DNA of 64,000 nucleotides from Takakia lepidozioides (lineage: Eukaryota > Streptophyta > Takakiopsida > Takakiales > Takakiaceae): contig CM060732.1 in assembly GCA_030704615.1 (NCBI GenBank), positions 72,273,053 to 72,337,052 of the forward strand, given 5' to 3'. Positions 44,092 through 55,618 of this stretch are shown here, piece after piece. The notes under the pieces are model-generated. The model ran no database searches. It was not told the DNA's origin and saw nothing but the letters and a program-made list of their open reading frames with translations. The position numbers and the translations under genes were made by a program. The stretch's first letter is position 1. Each line of letters starts with the position of its first letter.

Positions 44092-47000
44092 GCATGCAGC
44101 ATTTGATGGACTCCGTCGCCTGTGCTCTGAACTTCAGGCTGAGGTACTCTTCTTTTTTGTTTACCCTCCTCACATTCTGTGGAATGAGGGAAGCTTTAAT
44201 ATGCAGCACTGGGATGGTAGTTTTGAAACCAACACGTCCTGGTAGGCCAAGTCTTTGGCGTTCTTCTGGGTGTGTTTCTTTTCTTAGATGGAGTTGCAAA
44301 GGATTGCAATCCTGCCTTGGGTGATGCATCAGTGTGGGCTTTGGTCCTGATTCACTGGAGAGGCCAATATGTCTAAAGTGCTCCTGAGTATATATAACTG
44401 CAAGATAGTACTATTCCTTCAAGTTATAGGTTATACAAGCCGTCCATCTTTTGGGGCTGTTGGAGGGCTCTCTCTAGTGCTGAGAGTTTCAGTGGCATGA
44501 ATGGGCTGACTATATCACAAGCAGCTGTCCAGTGTTCAAAGGTTCAACGTGCCAGTTAAACATCAAGCATCTGGATTCTCTCAACTTAATATCGTGAAAG
44601 GCAGCACTGAAGTCAGATACTAATAAAGAATAGAGCCTAACAAGATTAGTGCGTCTGTTTCTTGGATGATGGGCTTGTGCACTGCAGCTATTGGATATGC
44701 GTCAGTTCACAGTGTTCTATCGCTTTGTCTTTTTCATGTGCCGTGAGCAAGGGCAGAAAAGCATCTGTAAGTAATTTCAACCTGTTTGTGGATGTGTATT
44801 GACAATCCCCATACCGAAGGTAGTGACTGGTGAGAATGAGTCAAGGTCTTTGATTTAAGACTGGTGGAATGACTAGATTGGTGGCACAGTTTCTGTAGAG
44901 TCTAGTGTCTGTAGTGGTGTCAATGGGACCCCTCAGCGGTGATGCATTGCCGCGTGGTCCTCCAAGGACTTCACACCTTGGCCCATCTTCTTACCAACTT
45001 CACCTAATTGTAAGGTCTCATTTCTCCAGAAATGACCTTTCTGATTGTTTTATACTTTGCAGCGGTCAGTACGGCCATCGATGCCTGGAGGTTATCCTTG
45101 ACAGGGCGCTTCAGACTCCTTGATCAATGGTGTGCATTTGTTCAGGTAGCATGCTCCTGCCAATGTCTGATGGATAAGATGGGGATTGCTCTGCCTCTTG
45201 AGTGCTGGTCAACATTCTACCTGATAGGTCTTGAACAACATAAGATCAGTTTGTCTAAACACATGCCCGTGTTTATGAGTATGAATGTATATAATACTCC
45301 AAATCCACTGTTGGGAGCTGATAAAGTCAGTAGGGAGTTGAAGCAGCTATCTTGAGGGTCTGATACTTGTGAGTGACATGATTAGGTTACAATACACTCT
45401 TCTAGTCATTACGTGTGAAGTATTGAGTCTACTCTCCTACTCAAATGGATATCAATGGCACTCCTGGAGGTGTTCCATTTGGGTAGTCGGAAGTTGCCAG
45501 AAAGATTGTGTTTCCATTACAAACCTGAGCTCTTGAGTTGTATTTTACTAAGACTGCTCTGATAACTGTTGTAAACACGTAACCTCTCGTGAGGTAGAGC
45601 CATTGTTCATTATCACCAGGCAGTGAGGTGAGGTTGTCCCCACTGGCTTCACACTTTTGACATATGGTCAGTGGATGTGAAGGTGCATCAGCGGCATGCA
45701 ATTTCAGAGGACACATGGCGACAAGTGCTGGAGTTTAGCCGCAGTGTGCACGAAGATCTTAGCAACTATGACCAAGAAGGTTGGCTTCTTTTGGGGCTGC
45801 TGAATAGTAACCCTTCTGGCCTAACTTTGATTATAGAGCTTCTGTCATGCTCTACTGACACATCTATCTGTATATGGCATGTGAGTGAGTAGAGTTTGCT
45901 GTATATCTGTGTGCAGCAGTGCTACAACCTGGGTTCTGCAGTCCTTAATGATGATCTTCCTGTGATGCATGCTATGTCCAATGCAGGTGCCTGGCCAGTA
46001 CTAGTGGATGAGTTCGTTGACAACATGTACAGGTATCTCTCATGTACTTGTGATGACACACTGGTAGAACTGCCATAAAAATTGCTAGCCTTTCATATGA
46101 GTTCCGGCTTGTGGATCCACTTCACCCTTTCTGTCTTCCCAGTTATTTGTGTGTATGAAGTGTGCTCAAAAGTCTCACCTGGCTGTATTTTGTGGCTGGG
46201 GTGCTTCATTTATTTGGAAAAGGTTTGAGCTGAGAATGAGATGTCTACATGTGTCTCCCAATTACAGGGTTTCTGCTGTGACCTCAGATGTATTCCTGAA
46301 ATGGTTCTTCCTGATTGGTTTTTTCCCTGCTAAATGACGGGATGAAACATCACATGCATGGTACAGGAAATTTGCTTGTTCTCGTTGCAGCATGGACCCA
46401 GCCAATGTGTGCGATTGTGGAATCGATGGATTGACTAATGTTGCACCTGACGACAGTTCTATCCTCCCCAACCGCGTCACCACTCTTCCAGGTGAAATAG
46501 TGTGGTGTTTGCATGCCATGTAATCTAACCTCTGTTGTAGCCAGTTGGAATGCCAAGGAAAATTGGTTTGAGTTGGCTATGAAGATTATCATATGGTTTG
46601 AGATGGTTTCACTGAACATTTTGTCTTTGTCTGAGTATCCTGTCATCTTTCAAGGGATCCTGCTCACAAAATTCTTTTAGTCTCCTTGTGAATTATTATT
46701 GATGGGACACTGTTGTTACACAGTGGAGCTCTATTAATCAACTCAATTTTGCAACTAAAAAAGTGTGCCACGGGATTACAATCTATGTTATGAGTTGAGA
46801 TGGATTTTGTCTGCTCGCACAGGAATGGCAGCATCCGCAGGGAGCAAGCGGCGACGGAAGGATCCTAAAGAGGAAGCTGCCCAAGCAGAATCTGTGAACT
46901 GTATTGCAGTGAGGTTGGCCGAGATGTCAACTCCATTGAGTTCTAAGCGACTGCGTACAAGTGGGTGCTTGGTAGAAGTTTCCGACCCCATGGAAGGGAT

Positions 47001-47133
47001 TGATGCAGAAGTGCAGCAGGCACAAGCGCTGTTGGAGGGGCGTGACCAGTCAGATCAATTCATGCAAGCCTCTGGCAGCATCCAGGTGGGTCCTTCTGAG
47101 AGCAAAACATTTGATGGAAACCTCGAAATGTAA
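44092..47133 (+). CDS. AAR3: DCN1-like protein, AAR3 type (cullin neddylation), 5' exons not fixed
   Basis: Exons seen: 44092-44143, 44688-44766, 45063-45145, 45692-45779, 45987-46032, 46391-46491, and 46823 to a stop at 47131-47133. They read FDGLRRLCSELQAE, LLDMRQFTVFYRFVFFMCRE, AIDAWRLSLTGRFRLLDQWC, RHAISEDTWRQVLEFSRSVH and AWPVLVDEFVDNMYR. This is the DCUN1/PONY (DUF298) domain, which binds cullins and the NEDD8 E2 to promote cullin neddylation. The basic tail with GSKRRRKDPKE and SKRLRTSGCL is characteristic of the plant AAR3 branch and may act in nuclear targeting. The N-terminus is missing from my model. The last exon may instead be spliced at 47085 (CAG/GTGGGT) to an exon near 47794 that opens DTSTEEAMMSYHLGQALAEW. 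Confidence 0.85.
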
Positions 47134-49940
47134 GCTGGTGCTGCTGCTTAACTGACTTTGGCTGTTTATAGTAGCCTTATGGGTTGCTTTTAGCAACTGG
47201 GAAGTAGTAGCGCACAAGTCTCGGTTTGCTATTGGCTGTTTCGGGCCTCAATAAGTTCACCCTACCCGCTTAGGTTAAAGTCTGGATGTGGCTGTCCTCA
47301 AATCTGTGGGAATTTCTAATTTTCTTTTAAAGTTGGAAACTGCGCTGCAGAGCTTAGCACTAGCCCACGTCTAGTTTACCTACTTCCAGTCCTTGATTGA
47401 CATGAGTGAGGGAGAATCCAATCCAACGAGCACCGGCATAGAAGGGCCTCCCTTTGGACTTCCAAGAAGCTTGAATCACGGGTTTTGGAGTTCGTGTTTG
47501 GTTCTCCGATCCAAACGACTGTTCACGGAATGGGAACAAAACACGGGTGATGCTGAGGGATTTTGCAATTGGTTTAGCATTTGAATCTAGGGAGTTGGTG
47601 CTGACAGTGCTGGGATAGATGCACCACTTAATCAGAAGCAAATTAGCTAGCCAGTGAGTACCATGTTGGGGTATTCGTATTGTTTTTCAAGTGAAAGGTG
47701 ATGTGCAATTAGATGACTCCTTGACAAAGGACTAGAAAAGGTTCTTGTAGTGTTGTTGTACTCATTACAAGGCTACATGACTGCTTTCAGGGCTTCCCAG
47801 GACACGTCAACCGAGGAGGCTATGATGTCCTATCATCTTGGCCAAGCCTTGGCAGAGTGGATAAAGTCCGCATGGGTCAAATTGGTCAGGCCAATATGGT
47901 GCCTGCAGGAGCCTTCGCTCTTGCTCGATTCCCAGCAAGATGCTGATCTTTCAGCTGTGAAGCCAGCTCTTGTGGCAGTCTCTTTCTCAGGCTATATGCC
48001 CCATTGTTTTGATACATCTCGATGAGCAAAATCCTTTGGTGTAAGTACACAGTAGTGCCCCTTGAGGGATATTCTTGTAGAAAAAGTGGCTTGATATGCT
48101 CACTTGAGCATTGCTGAAGGGTAGAACTACAGTAATAAAGGTTAAACCTGACTGATTCGATGTGGATGTTGTTGTGGGACAATACTGAATGCTTGAGCCT
48201 GCAAACCTTTATGTGTGAGGGATCTCATCTCACAGTAGGCTAAGGTCAGTTGTAATAGGCTGGCTATCCTGCCTGCAGTTTAACGAAGAGAAATTTAACT
48301 CTTTTATGTCTTGTCCTCCTCTCAGAATAATAAGTGTTCTGATGGCTTTTTTGACTGGATCACAGTTTTGTATTGAGTTGTGGTTGGTGAGGCGAGAGAA
48401 AAAATCAATTCAACACTTTCACCGAGCAGAGATCATGACCCCCATCTTAAGTTGGAAACCAATGTGGACAGCTTCCAATGCACAGAGAGCTAAGACTTGT
48501 AACAGATGGACCCTTTTTGCTGATGGCAAGGGTGGTCCGTTCTTCGGAATGTCCGGGGTTGACACCCACCATTTCGCTTGTGTCCTTCAACTTGATTAGT
48601 ATGTAAAGCTCTTGTTTGATGTTGAGGTTATACTAACCAAGCGCTCTTGCACTGCCTGTAGATTGCCTTTCTAACTTTCAACAAAGACTTCAAAATGGCC
48701 TGCCTGTGGTGGATTAGAGATTTTGGATTGTTCAGGAGTTACTGCAACATTCAGGGGATGTGTACTTTAGTGACAGGCAAGAGGCCCTTTGATGGTCAGT
48801 GAAGGTACTGTTGCTTGACCAGCTCCTGTGCCTCGACTGCCCAGTAAGGGAACGGGATTCCTGAGTGAGGAATTCTTTTCAGAAAGATCATTCAACCATT
48901 CCTTCAGGTCTAAGTGACAAGTGGGGATGAATCGCACATGCCATGAATCTGGAAGGAAAATTTCCTTGCTCATGAGTGTATGACAATTGTCCCCCGGTCC
49001 TACGGATGCTAATTTGGATTCTTGTCTTAGGCTACCGTTGGGAACGAGACATTGAAGTTGTCTCAAGATGCCTTTCTGTGAGGAAGTCTTGAGTAAAATC
49101 TGTGGAGGCCATCAAATGTACAGCTGAGCCATTCCAGCCAGGCTGAACCTTCAGGTATATATACGATCGGGTTAAGTAGAACCTCAAACTTTCAGAACTT
49201 TAACTGAACACACAAAACCAATCTTGAGTGGATCTTCATGGGAGGATCAATGTGACTCATGTTGATTGCAATTACACAATGATTTATTCACGCTGACTAA
49301 TCAAAGTTGGGACTCAACCACAGGACATGCAATAAAGCTGGCAAGCTAGGATTGCTCACCTCATACACGCAACAGACCACCCCTTTCTTGGATATGAACA
49401 TTCATCAACGCAACCTTGTCATTTGAGTGTTCTTGTCACGCAACAAAGCCATGCTCTATATATCTGTCAAAGATGAAGAAACATTGGAAGTAGATCCACA
49501 GTCTGGCTGCAATTGTTCCTCAAAACTGAATGATGAAAACAGACTGGAACCTCAAATGGATGGAACCCTCCTGACTGCACAGGACCAAAGCACCAAAGCA
49601 TGATACATTGGTGATATACCATATGGTGGGGAAAGTGGGGCCCTTTCTTGAATCTTTTTGAAGCTACAACGTCTTTCACTTGACATTTTGTTGTGCTTGG
49701 GCTAAGTGAGCCTGCTCTGATTATCACTTTGTTGGGGCTGAGCTGCAAAGGCTTTGCAAGCTGGTAAAAAAAGCTTTCTATTGGCATCTTTGACCTGAAG
49801 ACACCTAAAGATCACCATGTGATATTTGAAATTGTCAGTTGGGTGACCCTTGCATCACCTTGGCATCTTCCATGCTTGATGTTCGGCTCACTGTGTATTA
49901 GTCCTAATTCTAGAACATTTTAGTGTATTATCAGCTCATA
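47134..49940. other. 2.8-kb stretch after the DCN1-like gene, no gene supported
   Basis: The open stretch 47750-48025 could hold a further 3' exon of the DCN1-like gene. Other frames (48306-48599 plus, 48767-49066 minus, 49467-49787 minus) show no recognisable motif. No repeats with clear limits were found. Confidence 0.4.
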
Positions 49941-49944
49941 TTCT

Positions 49945-50040
49945 CTGTAATACCATCGATATAGCGCCGATATGACACTGTATCGCGATACTTTGTGATT
50001 CCGATAAACTGTCTTTACCCGATATTGGATGGAATTGTTG
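49945..50040. repeat. CGATA-rich word cluster, possible eroded hAT end
   Basis: The words cgatat, gatatg, tatcgcgata and cgataaac cluster within 100 bp. Inside is atatgacactg, whose reverse complement starts CAGTGTCATAT, like a hAT terminus. No partner end or 8-bp duplication was found. Confidence 0.4.
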
Positions 50041-50159
50041 GATGAAATTTCTGGATGACTAGAAGGAGTTAGAGGCGGTTGCAAAAGTTGTTGGAACGAA
50101 CTTGCTATAATTGAGCTGCTGTCAAAGCAATCGATGTCAGATGAGCCATAGAGCCGCGG

Positions 50160-50190
50160 AGAGAGAGAGAGAGAGAGAGAGAGTGTGTGT
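50160..50190. repeat. (GA)n(GT)n microsatellite
   Basis: Eleven or so GA units running into GT units. Confidence 0.9.
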
Positions 50191-50945
50191 GAGTAGGATA
50201 TAGGTGATAGTACTATAGTTATTCATCAATGGTAGAGTAGCTCTGCAATACTGTACTTGTTATTATTTGCGAGTAAAAGAAGGAAAAGAAAGAGATTTGG
50301 AAATGCATATTCTGTTGAAGAGATATATGGAATGAAAGATTGAATGAGGAGTCAAAAAAGAAGTTATGGAATTTTGGAATGTGAAATGAATTATAGTTGA
50401 AGTGTTAAATTGCAATGCTTTGCGTGAGATAGAGAGAATGAGCATCAATAAGAGGACAGAAGATGGTTCCTCAGAGTTAATTGTTGGATTGCCAGACAAT
50501 ATAACGATAGAGATATTCAAGATATGTTGTAGTGATATTGAAGCCCACCCCCGAAAGGGGGCAGTAGCCGTAAGGCAAAGTGGCTCTTACTTACGCAAGT
50601 TTCGGCCGGAGTCCTCTCTCTCTCTAGTGATATTCGATTAGAGCTTGTCAAGAAAGGGTGGTATAGATTGGCCCTGTACAAAGCAGATTATTGGAGACAG
50701 AATTTGGTAGAAAAATGGTACCTAGTTTCTGCTGATGGTAGAGAGTTAATAGAAGATGGGGATAATATCTATGAAACTGGGAGAGTATTATTGCGTTAGA
50801 TGAAGACGATTGGTGGTAGAAATCATTCTGCTAGAGTAGATTAGCACCATTATTTTACGAGCGTATAGTGCTTTCCCTGCGAACGAACTCTCGACTGATT
50901 AATTCTTCTTTTAGGATTAATTATAGTTTTTATTCTATATCTTTT
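50191..50945 (+). mobile_element. Probable LTR of a Ty3/gypsy element (left limit uncertain)
   Basis: It ends immediately before a primer-binding-type site at 50946. The sequence has no protein similarity apart from short open frames, and its left limit could not be set because no second LTR copy lies in the window. Confidence 0.45.
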
Positions 50946-50963
50946 TGGCGCCGCGGCCGGGGA
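50946..50963 (+). promoter_or_regulatory. Primer-binding-site-like sequence (tRNA-Asp type)
   Basis: TGGCGCCGCGGCCGGGGA begins with TGG and closely follows the TGGCGCCGTTGCCGGGGA primer site of many plant gypsy elements, which pairs with the 3' end of tRNA-Asp. Two positions differ. It marks the LTR/leader junction of a retrotransposon relic. Confidence 0.6.
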
Positions 50964-51522
50964 AAGACGACGCGGTTTGAAATAATGATTCTCTAGATTC
51001 TGTTTTATTGGTGGGGCTTCTTGAGAAGGACGAGATGACGGGGGAGGTCATTCGTAACGGTAAGGTGCAACAACCTGGTTTCAAGTTGTGTCCATATTGC
51101 AATCCACGGAATCGTCATGAACGCACAATCGCCACAATGTTTCAGGAATAAGAAAGAAGAAGATAAAAAGATTTAATCCTTTGGATCAGGTTCGAGTAAA
51201 GACCGGCGATAGACAAGAAGGACCAGATACGATTGCCACCTGACTGGAAGCGTCGATCAACGATACTTTGAATTGTGCATTGCAGGGAAGCAAGGAGGGT
51301 GCATCGTGGTTTCTATATGGAAGAGAGGAGTATGGGGTACGAGGGAGTCCCACGGAAGGAAGGCGCATCAAGCTAAGGCCAGGGCTGATCGAGCGGCAAT
51401 AAGAGCATCACGTCGTGCTGCATCGACAGCTGCTCAATTAACTGTAGTATCGCACCCTCTATTGCGGCTATATCGTTGCCTAATGTCGGCGTGTATTGCT
51501 AATAATACCATGACGGAGGATT
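50964..51522 (+). mobile_element. Decayed leader/gag region after the primer site
   Basis: Downstream of the primer site the plus strand carries broken frames such as GSKEGASWFLYGREEYGV with stops. It is probably gag-derived, but too decayed to assign. Confidence 0.35.
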
Positions 51523-51685
51523 GTATGGATATTGCCTTTGTCAATACCAGCCTATGTAAGGTATTGACCAGTATGCAAAAGAAAAAAACCTACTTGTTGT
51601 TTGGGATGATTTAACAATGCCGATTACAACTATGGAGTATTTCAGTGGTTTATGTTTATATTTTACCAATGTCTAGACTCTTTTG
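51523..51685 (+). repeat. Direct repeat A (pairs with 54851-55015)
   Basis: The phrase attgcctttgtcaatacc through ccaatgtctagactctttt recurs with few differences at 54851-55015, in the same direction, 3.2 kb apart. Confidence 0.9.
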
Positions 51686-51699
51686 GCTTATATAAGCCC

Positions 51700-52470
51700 C
51701 CCCTAAGGATTGCACTTGGACTAATTAGATGACATTGGACACATGGGCCAACGGCACAGACTACCCTAGAAAGAAATAAATTGACAACAATGATTGGCCC
51801 TGGGCTTAGATGGGGTCCGACAGAGGAGACGCACATGGGAGACGCCCTCGGATATATAGGAGATTGCACTTGGGGTTAGATGACACTGGACACTTGGATA
51901 GGGGATTGCACTTGGACTTAGATTACACTGGACATCTGGGCCAATGCACAGGTTACCCTAGTCAATATATGAATTGAGACGTTTGTTTTGTTTGTTTGGT
52001 CACGTTGAGATGTCCCAAACCACGGGCCCAGCCCTGGTAATTGGTACCATTGGAAAGTCGTCGACGAGAAGGGGTGCATCGGCTTGGTCTCATAATTTTT
52101 GGACCTGCGGTGTGGGAGATGTGGAATTTCAAGTACTTTTGGTCGTTGGAAATTCGCGAAAAATAGCAAAGTGGGCATTCATGGGACAATGGTTGGAGCC
52201 TCGACAGGAGAGATATCAAGGGAAAGGTCTCCGGTTCAAATCTGGTCGTAGGCTCTGTGGAAAAAAAATGATGAGATATGGCTAAAACAAGTACTTTGGG
52301 TCACTGGACAATGATTGGAGCCTCAACATGAGAGATATCAAGGGAAAGGTTTCATGGTCAAATTTGGTCGTAGGCTCTGTGGAAAAAAAATGATTACATA
52401 TGGCTTGCTTCATATATTGATGCACTTGGACTTAGATGACACTGGACACTTGGGCCAACGGTACAGGCTA
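51700..52470 (+). repeat. Scattered repeats of a ~50-bp phrase
   Basis: The phrase ttgcacttggacttagatga followed by cactggacacttgggccaac occurs in four forms: near 51710, 51866, 51908 and 52420. Between them lies a separate tandem duplication (52186-52402). Confidence 0.85.
52186..52402 (+). repeat. Tandem duplication, ~121-bp unit with B-box-like word
   Basis: Two copies run from ggacaatggttggagcctc to ctctgtggaaaaaaaatga. The first contains GGTTCAAATCTGG, resembling an RNA polymerase III B box; the second has ggTCAAATTTGG. It may be a duplicated SINE fragment. Confidence 0.75.
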
Positions 52471-52499
52471 CCTTAGTTCAAAACTTTAAAAAAAAAAAC

Positions 52500-52745
52500 T
52501 CAAAAACGACGCCCAAGTCGTCGCTCCCAAACAGCGACCCCTAGGGCGTCGCATTTAAAAAACAATGTTTTGTTTGGTTTTTGTTTTTTGTTTTTTTTGT
52601 TTTTGTTTTTCCTCCGGTATGGCTATAGCGACGCTCTGGGCATCGCAGTCATTGAGACGCCCCAGGCGTCGCAAGTGGGGATTTTCAGGGAGGGTTTGGA
52701 TCTGCGACCCCCAAGGCGTCGCCTTAAGTCCTGCATCTGCAACCA
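52500..52745. repeat. GCGACG-word repeat, third locus
   Basis: Near-palindromic units such as GCGACCCCTAGGGCGTCGC, GAGACGCCCCAGGCGTCGC and GCGACCCCCAAGGCGTCGC are spaced around a T-rich tract. Same word family and layout as at 10.3-10.7 and 11.2-11.5 kb. Confidence 0.75.
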
Positions 52746-52762
52746 ACCACCCAAACCACCGC

Positions 52763-52806
52763 CCCCCCCCCCCCCCCCCTCCCCCTCCCCTCCCCTCCCC
52801 TCCCTC
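52763..52806. repeat. C-rich tract
   Basis: A run of about 18 C followed by CCCCT repeats. Confidence 0.9.
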
Positions 52807-53271
52807 GAACGGTGTAGTGGCTGGACATGCCCTGGCCCTATGCACCATCCCAACTTCATACGTATAGTCCAGTGTTGAGAGGGTATATCCGGGTAAGGTT
52901 ATCCATATATGCCTCTCATTTTTTAATAATTGGGACTTGAATGCACCTATGGGCCCCGCCAGGCCCATGGGATGAGCTCATGAACCCACCCCCCTTTCAC
53001 CGGGTCTAGATTCTGAATTTTTTCTAAGTCCTAGTTCTTTAACGGCAGCGGACCTTCTAGCGGACTGGCCAAACCCTCACAGACTGACTCCAACTCGCGA
53101 GCGGATTGACTTAGTCCGCCGGACTGGCGAGCGGTCTCACCAGCAGACTGACGATTGAAGAGCGGACTGACCAACAACGGACTCCAATTGGCGAGCGCAT
53201 CACTCCAACCTTCAAACCCTCCTCAAACAAAATATATATTTATAATTAACAAAACATTACCACCGCAATGT

Positions 53272-53350
53272 CACCTGCCAGGATTTGAACAATAAACCTC
53301 ACCTTCATCACAAATTGCTTTTTACCATCACACTAGCCACTGCATTCAAC
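53272..53350 (-). mobile_element. tRNA-like SINE relic inside hAT element 3
   Basis: The minus strand reads an A-box-like AGTGGCTAGTGTGATGGT and, about 35 bp on, a B-box-like TTGTTCAAATCCTGGCA, in the order and spacing of a tRNA-derived promoter. The tail was not identified. Confidence 0.6.
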
Positions 53351-53922
53351 AAATCTTTAAAATAATTAATTATTTATCTACATATTTCAGGTGTTTTGTG
53401 GGGCCAACAGACTCGCTCCTTCCCTTGCGCACCCCCAAGGGCGGCTCACCCTGGTCCTGCCGGGTAGGGGTCGGCCCACCCTGCCCGACCCCTATGCCAC
53501 TCGCGGGCCCCGCCACAACCACACATGCCCCATTCAAGTCCCAATTATCAAACAATGAGAAGCCCCATATATACCCGGACTCGCATTTTGTTTAACCGGA
53601 CCCGGACCCTTACGAAGGGTATCATTTATGTTTTCCCCAGACCTGGACCGGGATGAAGGGTAAAGCATCAGCATTTATCCGACCCTTAGGGCGGGTAATG
53701 CTTTTCTTGGCGGGTAATGGAATCCCCCTAATGGGCTTGCTGACCTATGGTCTTGAGCCCATGTCATTCGATTGCCATTAAATGTATCTCAAGGACGAAT
53801 TGCAAATCCCAAAGCATTAAATAGGTACAAGTGGTTTTCTAGGCTGCTTCATTGCGTTACACATGTATGTTGGACCTATATTTTGTTTTTACACTCTTGG
53901 GATTGAAACTTAGTTTCTTAAC

Positions 53923-54418
53923 CAGTGTTGGTCTGGTATCAGGTTTAGGACATACCGGACTCATCCTGGTACCAGCCCCATCACACAGCTTTCATATCAG
54001 TCTGGTCTATATAATGGTGGATGTATTTTTTTCCAGATACTGGTATGAGTATGAGTATCATGACCACAATACCAGCTGGTATGAGATATCAATTCTGGTA
54101 TCATCTTGACTTATAAATTTATCAAATATCAAGTGAAAACAAATACAATAAAACATAAATTAAATATAAATAAGTACATGTATGTACACATAAATTAATA
54201 TAATACACATACCAAAGGAACTGAGGAAGATGGCGGGGGGGGGGGGGGGCTGGTATTGTGGTTCGTATGAGAAAAACGGATACCAGCCTGGTCTAGTATA
54301 TGACCTGGTATGTACAACTTAAGACCAGGCTGGTCTGGTCTTTGATACCAGGGTTGATACCAGCGTTGATACTTGGGTCTGATAACCATACCAGAATACC
54401 CATACCATACCAACAGTG
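53923..54418. mobile_element. hAT-type non-autonomous element 2, GGTAT/CTGGT-rich, nested
   Basis: Ends CAGTGTTGGTCTGG and, on the other strand, CACTGTTGGTATGG; exact 8-bp duplication TTCTTAAC at 53915-53922 and 54419-54426. The interior is packed with CTGGTATCA/TACCAG words toward both ends, with AT-rich DNA in the middle and a G run at 54235-54250. At 496 bp it has no coding capacity. It lies entirely inside hAT element 3 and so inserted later. Confidence 0.88.
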
Positions 54419-54850
54419 TTCTTAACACTGATTTATTTTGCGCAAGTTATATTTTGAAATATATTCCATTTTAATTTCTTCTTGTTAGAATCTCATTGGT
54501 TTATACTGGTTACATTGCCAATTCATCTGAAATCCTTAGGGAAATTGTCATTTATCCTACCCTTACCCTACCTAAACTTATATTAATATGGCGGGTAATA
54601 CCAAATTATCCGGACCCGTTAAATAACCTTACCCTTAGGTTATATTTTGAGAGTACCCAGTTATACCCTGACCCAGGGTGTTCTACAAATGTGCATTACC
54701 TGGAACCGACCCGTACTTTCCATTTGAAAAATAATAATACCCTGACCCGACGGATAAATCTTTTCTCAAAATTCAGGTTACCCTTCCCCTAAGGATAAAT
54801 AAAAATTCAATACCCGCTCAACACTGGTATAGTCTTTGTTTTTGCCCACA

Positions 54851-55015
54851 ATACGGATATTGCCTTCTGTCAATACCAGCCTATGTAAGGTATTGACCAA
54901 TATGCAAAAGACAAAACTTACTTGTTGTTTGGGATGATTTAACAATGTCGATTACAACTATGGAGTATTTCAGTGGTTTATGTTTACGTTCTACCAATGT
55001 CTAGACTTCTTTTTG
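54851..55015 (+). repeat. Direct repeat B (pairs with 51523-51685)
   Basis: Starts just right of hAT element 3 and repeats the segment at 51523-51685 with a few substitutions and one small indel. Confidence 0.9.
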
Positions 55016-55618
55016 CATCACTAGCCTACATAATGAAAAAGATTTCATGTAAAGATTCCAAGGATCCCTTGGAAGAAGAAGACTCATGATGAAGAAAAAC
55101 CCAAGCAAAAGAAGACACCCTTGAAACCATCATAAGATATGATCAACCACATGTGATTTATTAATATGTAAAACAATATTGGGATTTTTGTCAAATTCTT
55201 CATTGGATGCACATGGTGGCAGTTTGTGACTATATAAGCCCCCCTCTCAGGAGTGGCCTTATGTCAACTGTCAATAATATTGTGGACACTTGCCAATTCA
55301 AATGCAGGGATATCCTTGATACTTGTATCTTATTACTTAGAAGTAAGGAGAGGCGTCCATGAAGTAAGTCTCTATCTTTCTTATAAATATATACTTATGT
55401 GTACAATGAGATTGAGAAGTTTTGGGTCTATTTATTCAGAAGTATTAAGATATGATGTGTGCACAAAATGATGTAAAAGTTATTATTTATATGTATAATC
55501 ACATTAATGTTGTTTAGCTTGCAATGATGCATAATAATCTCAAATTGTTATGATTGTCTTACGAAGTGCAGGTGAGTGCGGTGAGTCATTTGAACACACT
55601 TTGCCAAATTTTGATCGA
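55016..55618 (+). promoter_or_regulatory. Upstream region of the Hog-domain gene
   Basis: A TATA-like TATATAAG at about 55232-55239 followed by CCCCCC lies 380 bp before the start codon; the same TATATAAGCCCCCC block occurs at about 51690, next to direct repeat A. A 5' UTR intron is possible, since an acceptor-like ttacgaagtgcag precedes the open frame at 55573. No other gene seen. Confidence 0.45.

Larger units (their letters stand above)
52870..54826. mobile_element. hAT-type non-autonomous element 3 (host of element 2)
   Basis: The left end CAGTGTTGAGAGGGTA and, on the other strand, the right end CAGTGTTGAGCGGGTA are inverted repeats of 16 bp with one mismatch. Exact 8-bp duplications GTATAGTC flank it (52862-52869 and 54827-54834). 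Subterminal DNA is rich in CCGGACCC, GGGTAA and TACCCG words. It contains a complete second hAT-type element at 53923-54418 and a tRNA-like SINE relic. No transposase frame. Confidence 0.88.

Noticed and set aside
50402-50641. Possible F-box start (ELIVGLPDNITIEIFK)
   Set aside because: The resemblance covers about 12 residues only, the frame breaks soon after, and the context is a retrotransposon LTR.
53580-53720. Telomere-like CCCTTA/GGGTAA words
   Set aside because: They are irregular and part of the subterminal word array of hAT element 3, not a TTTAGGG telomere repeat.
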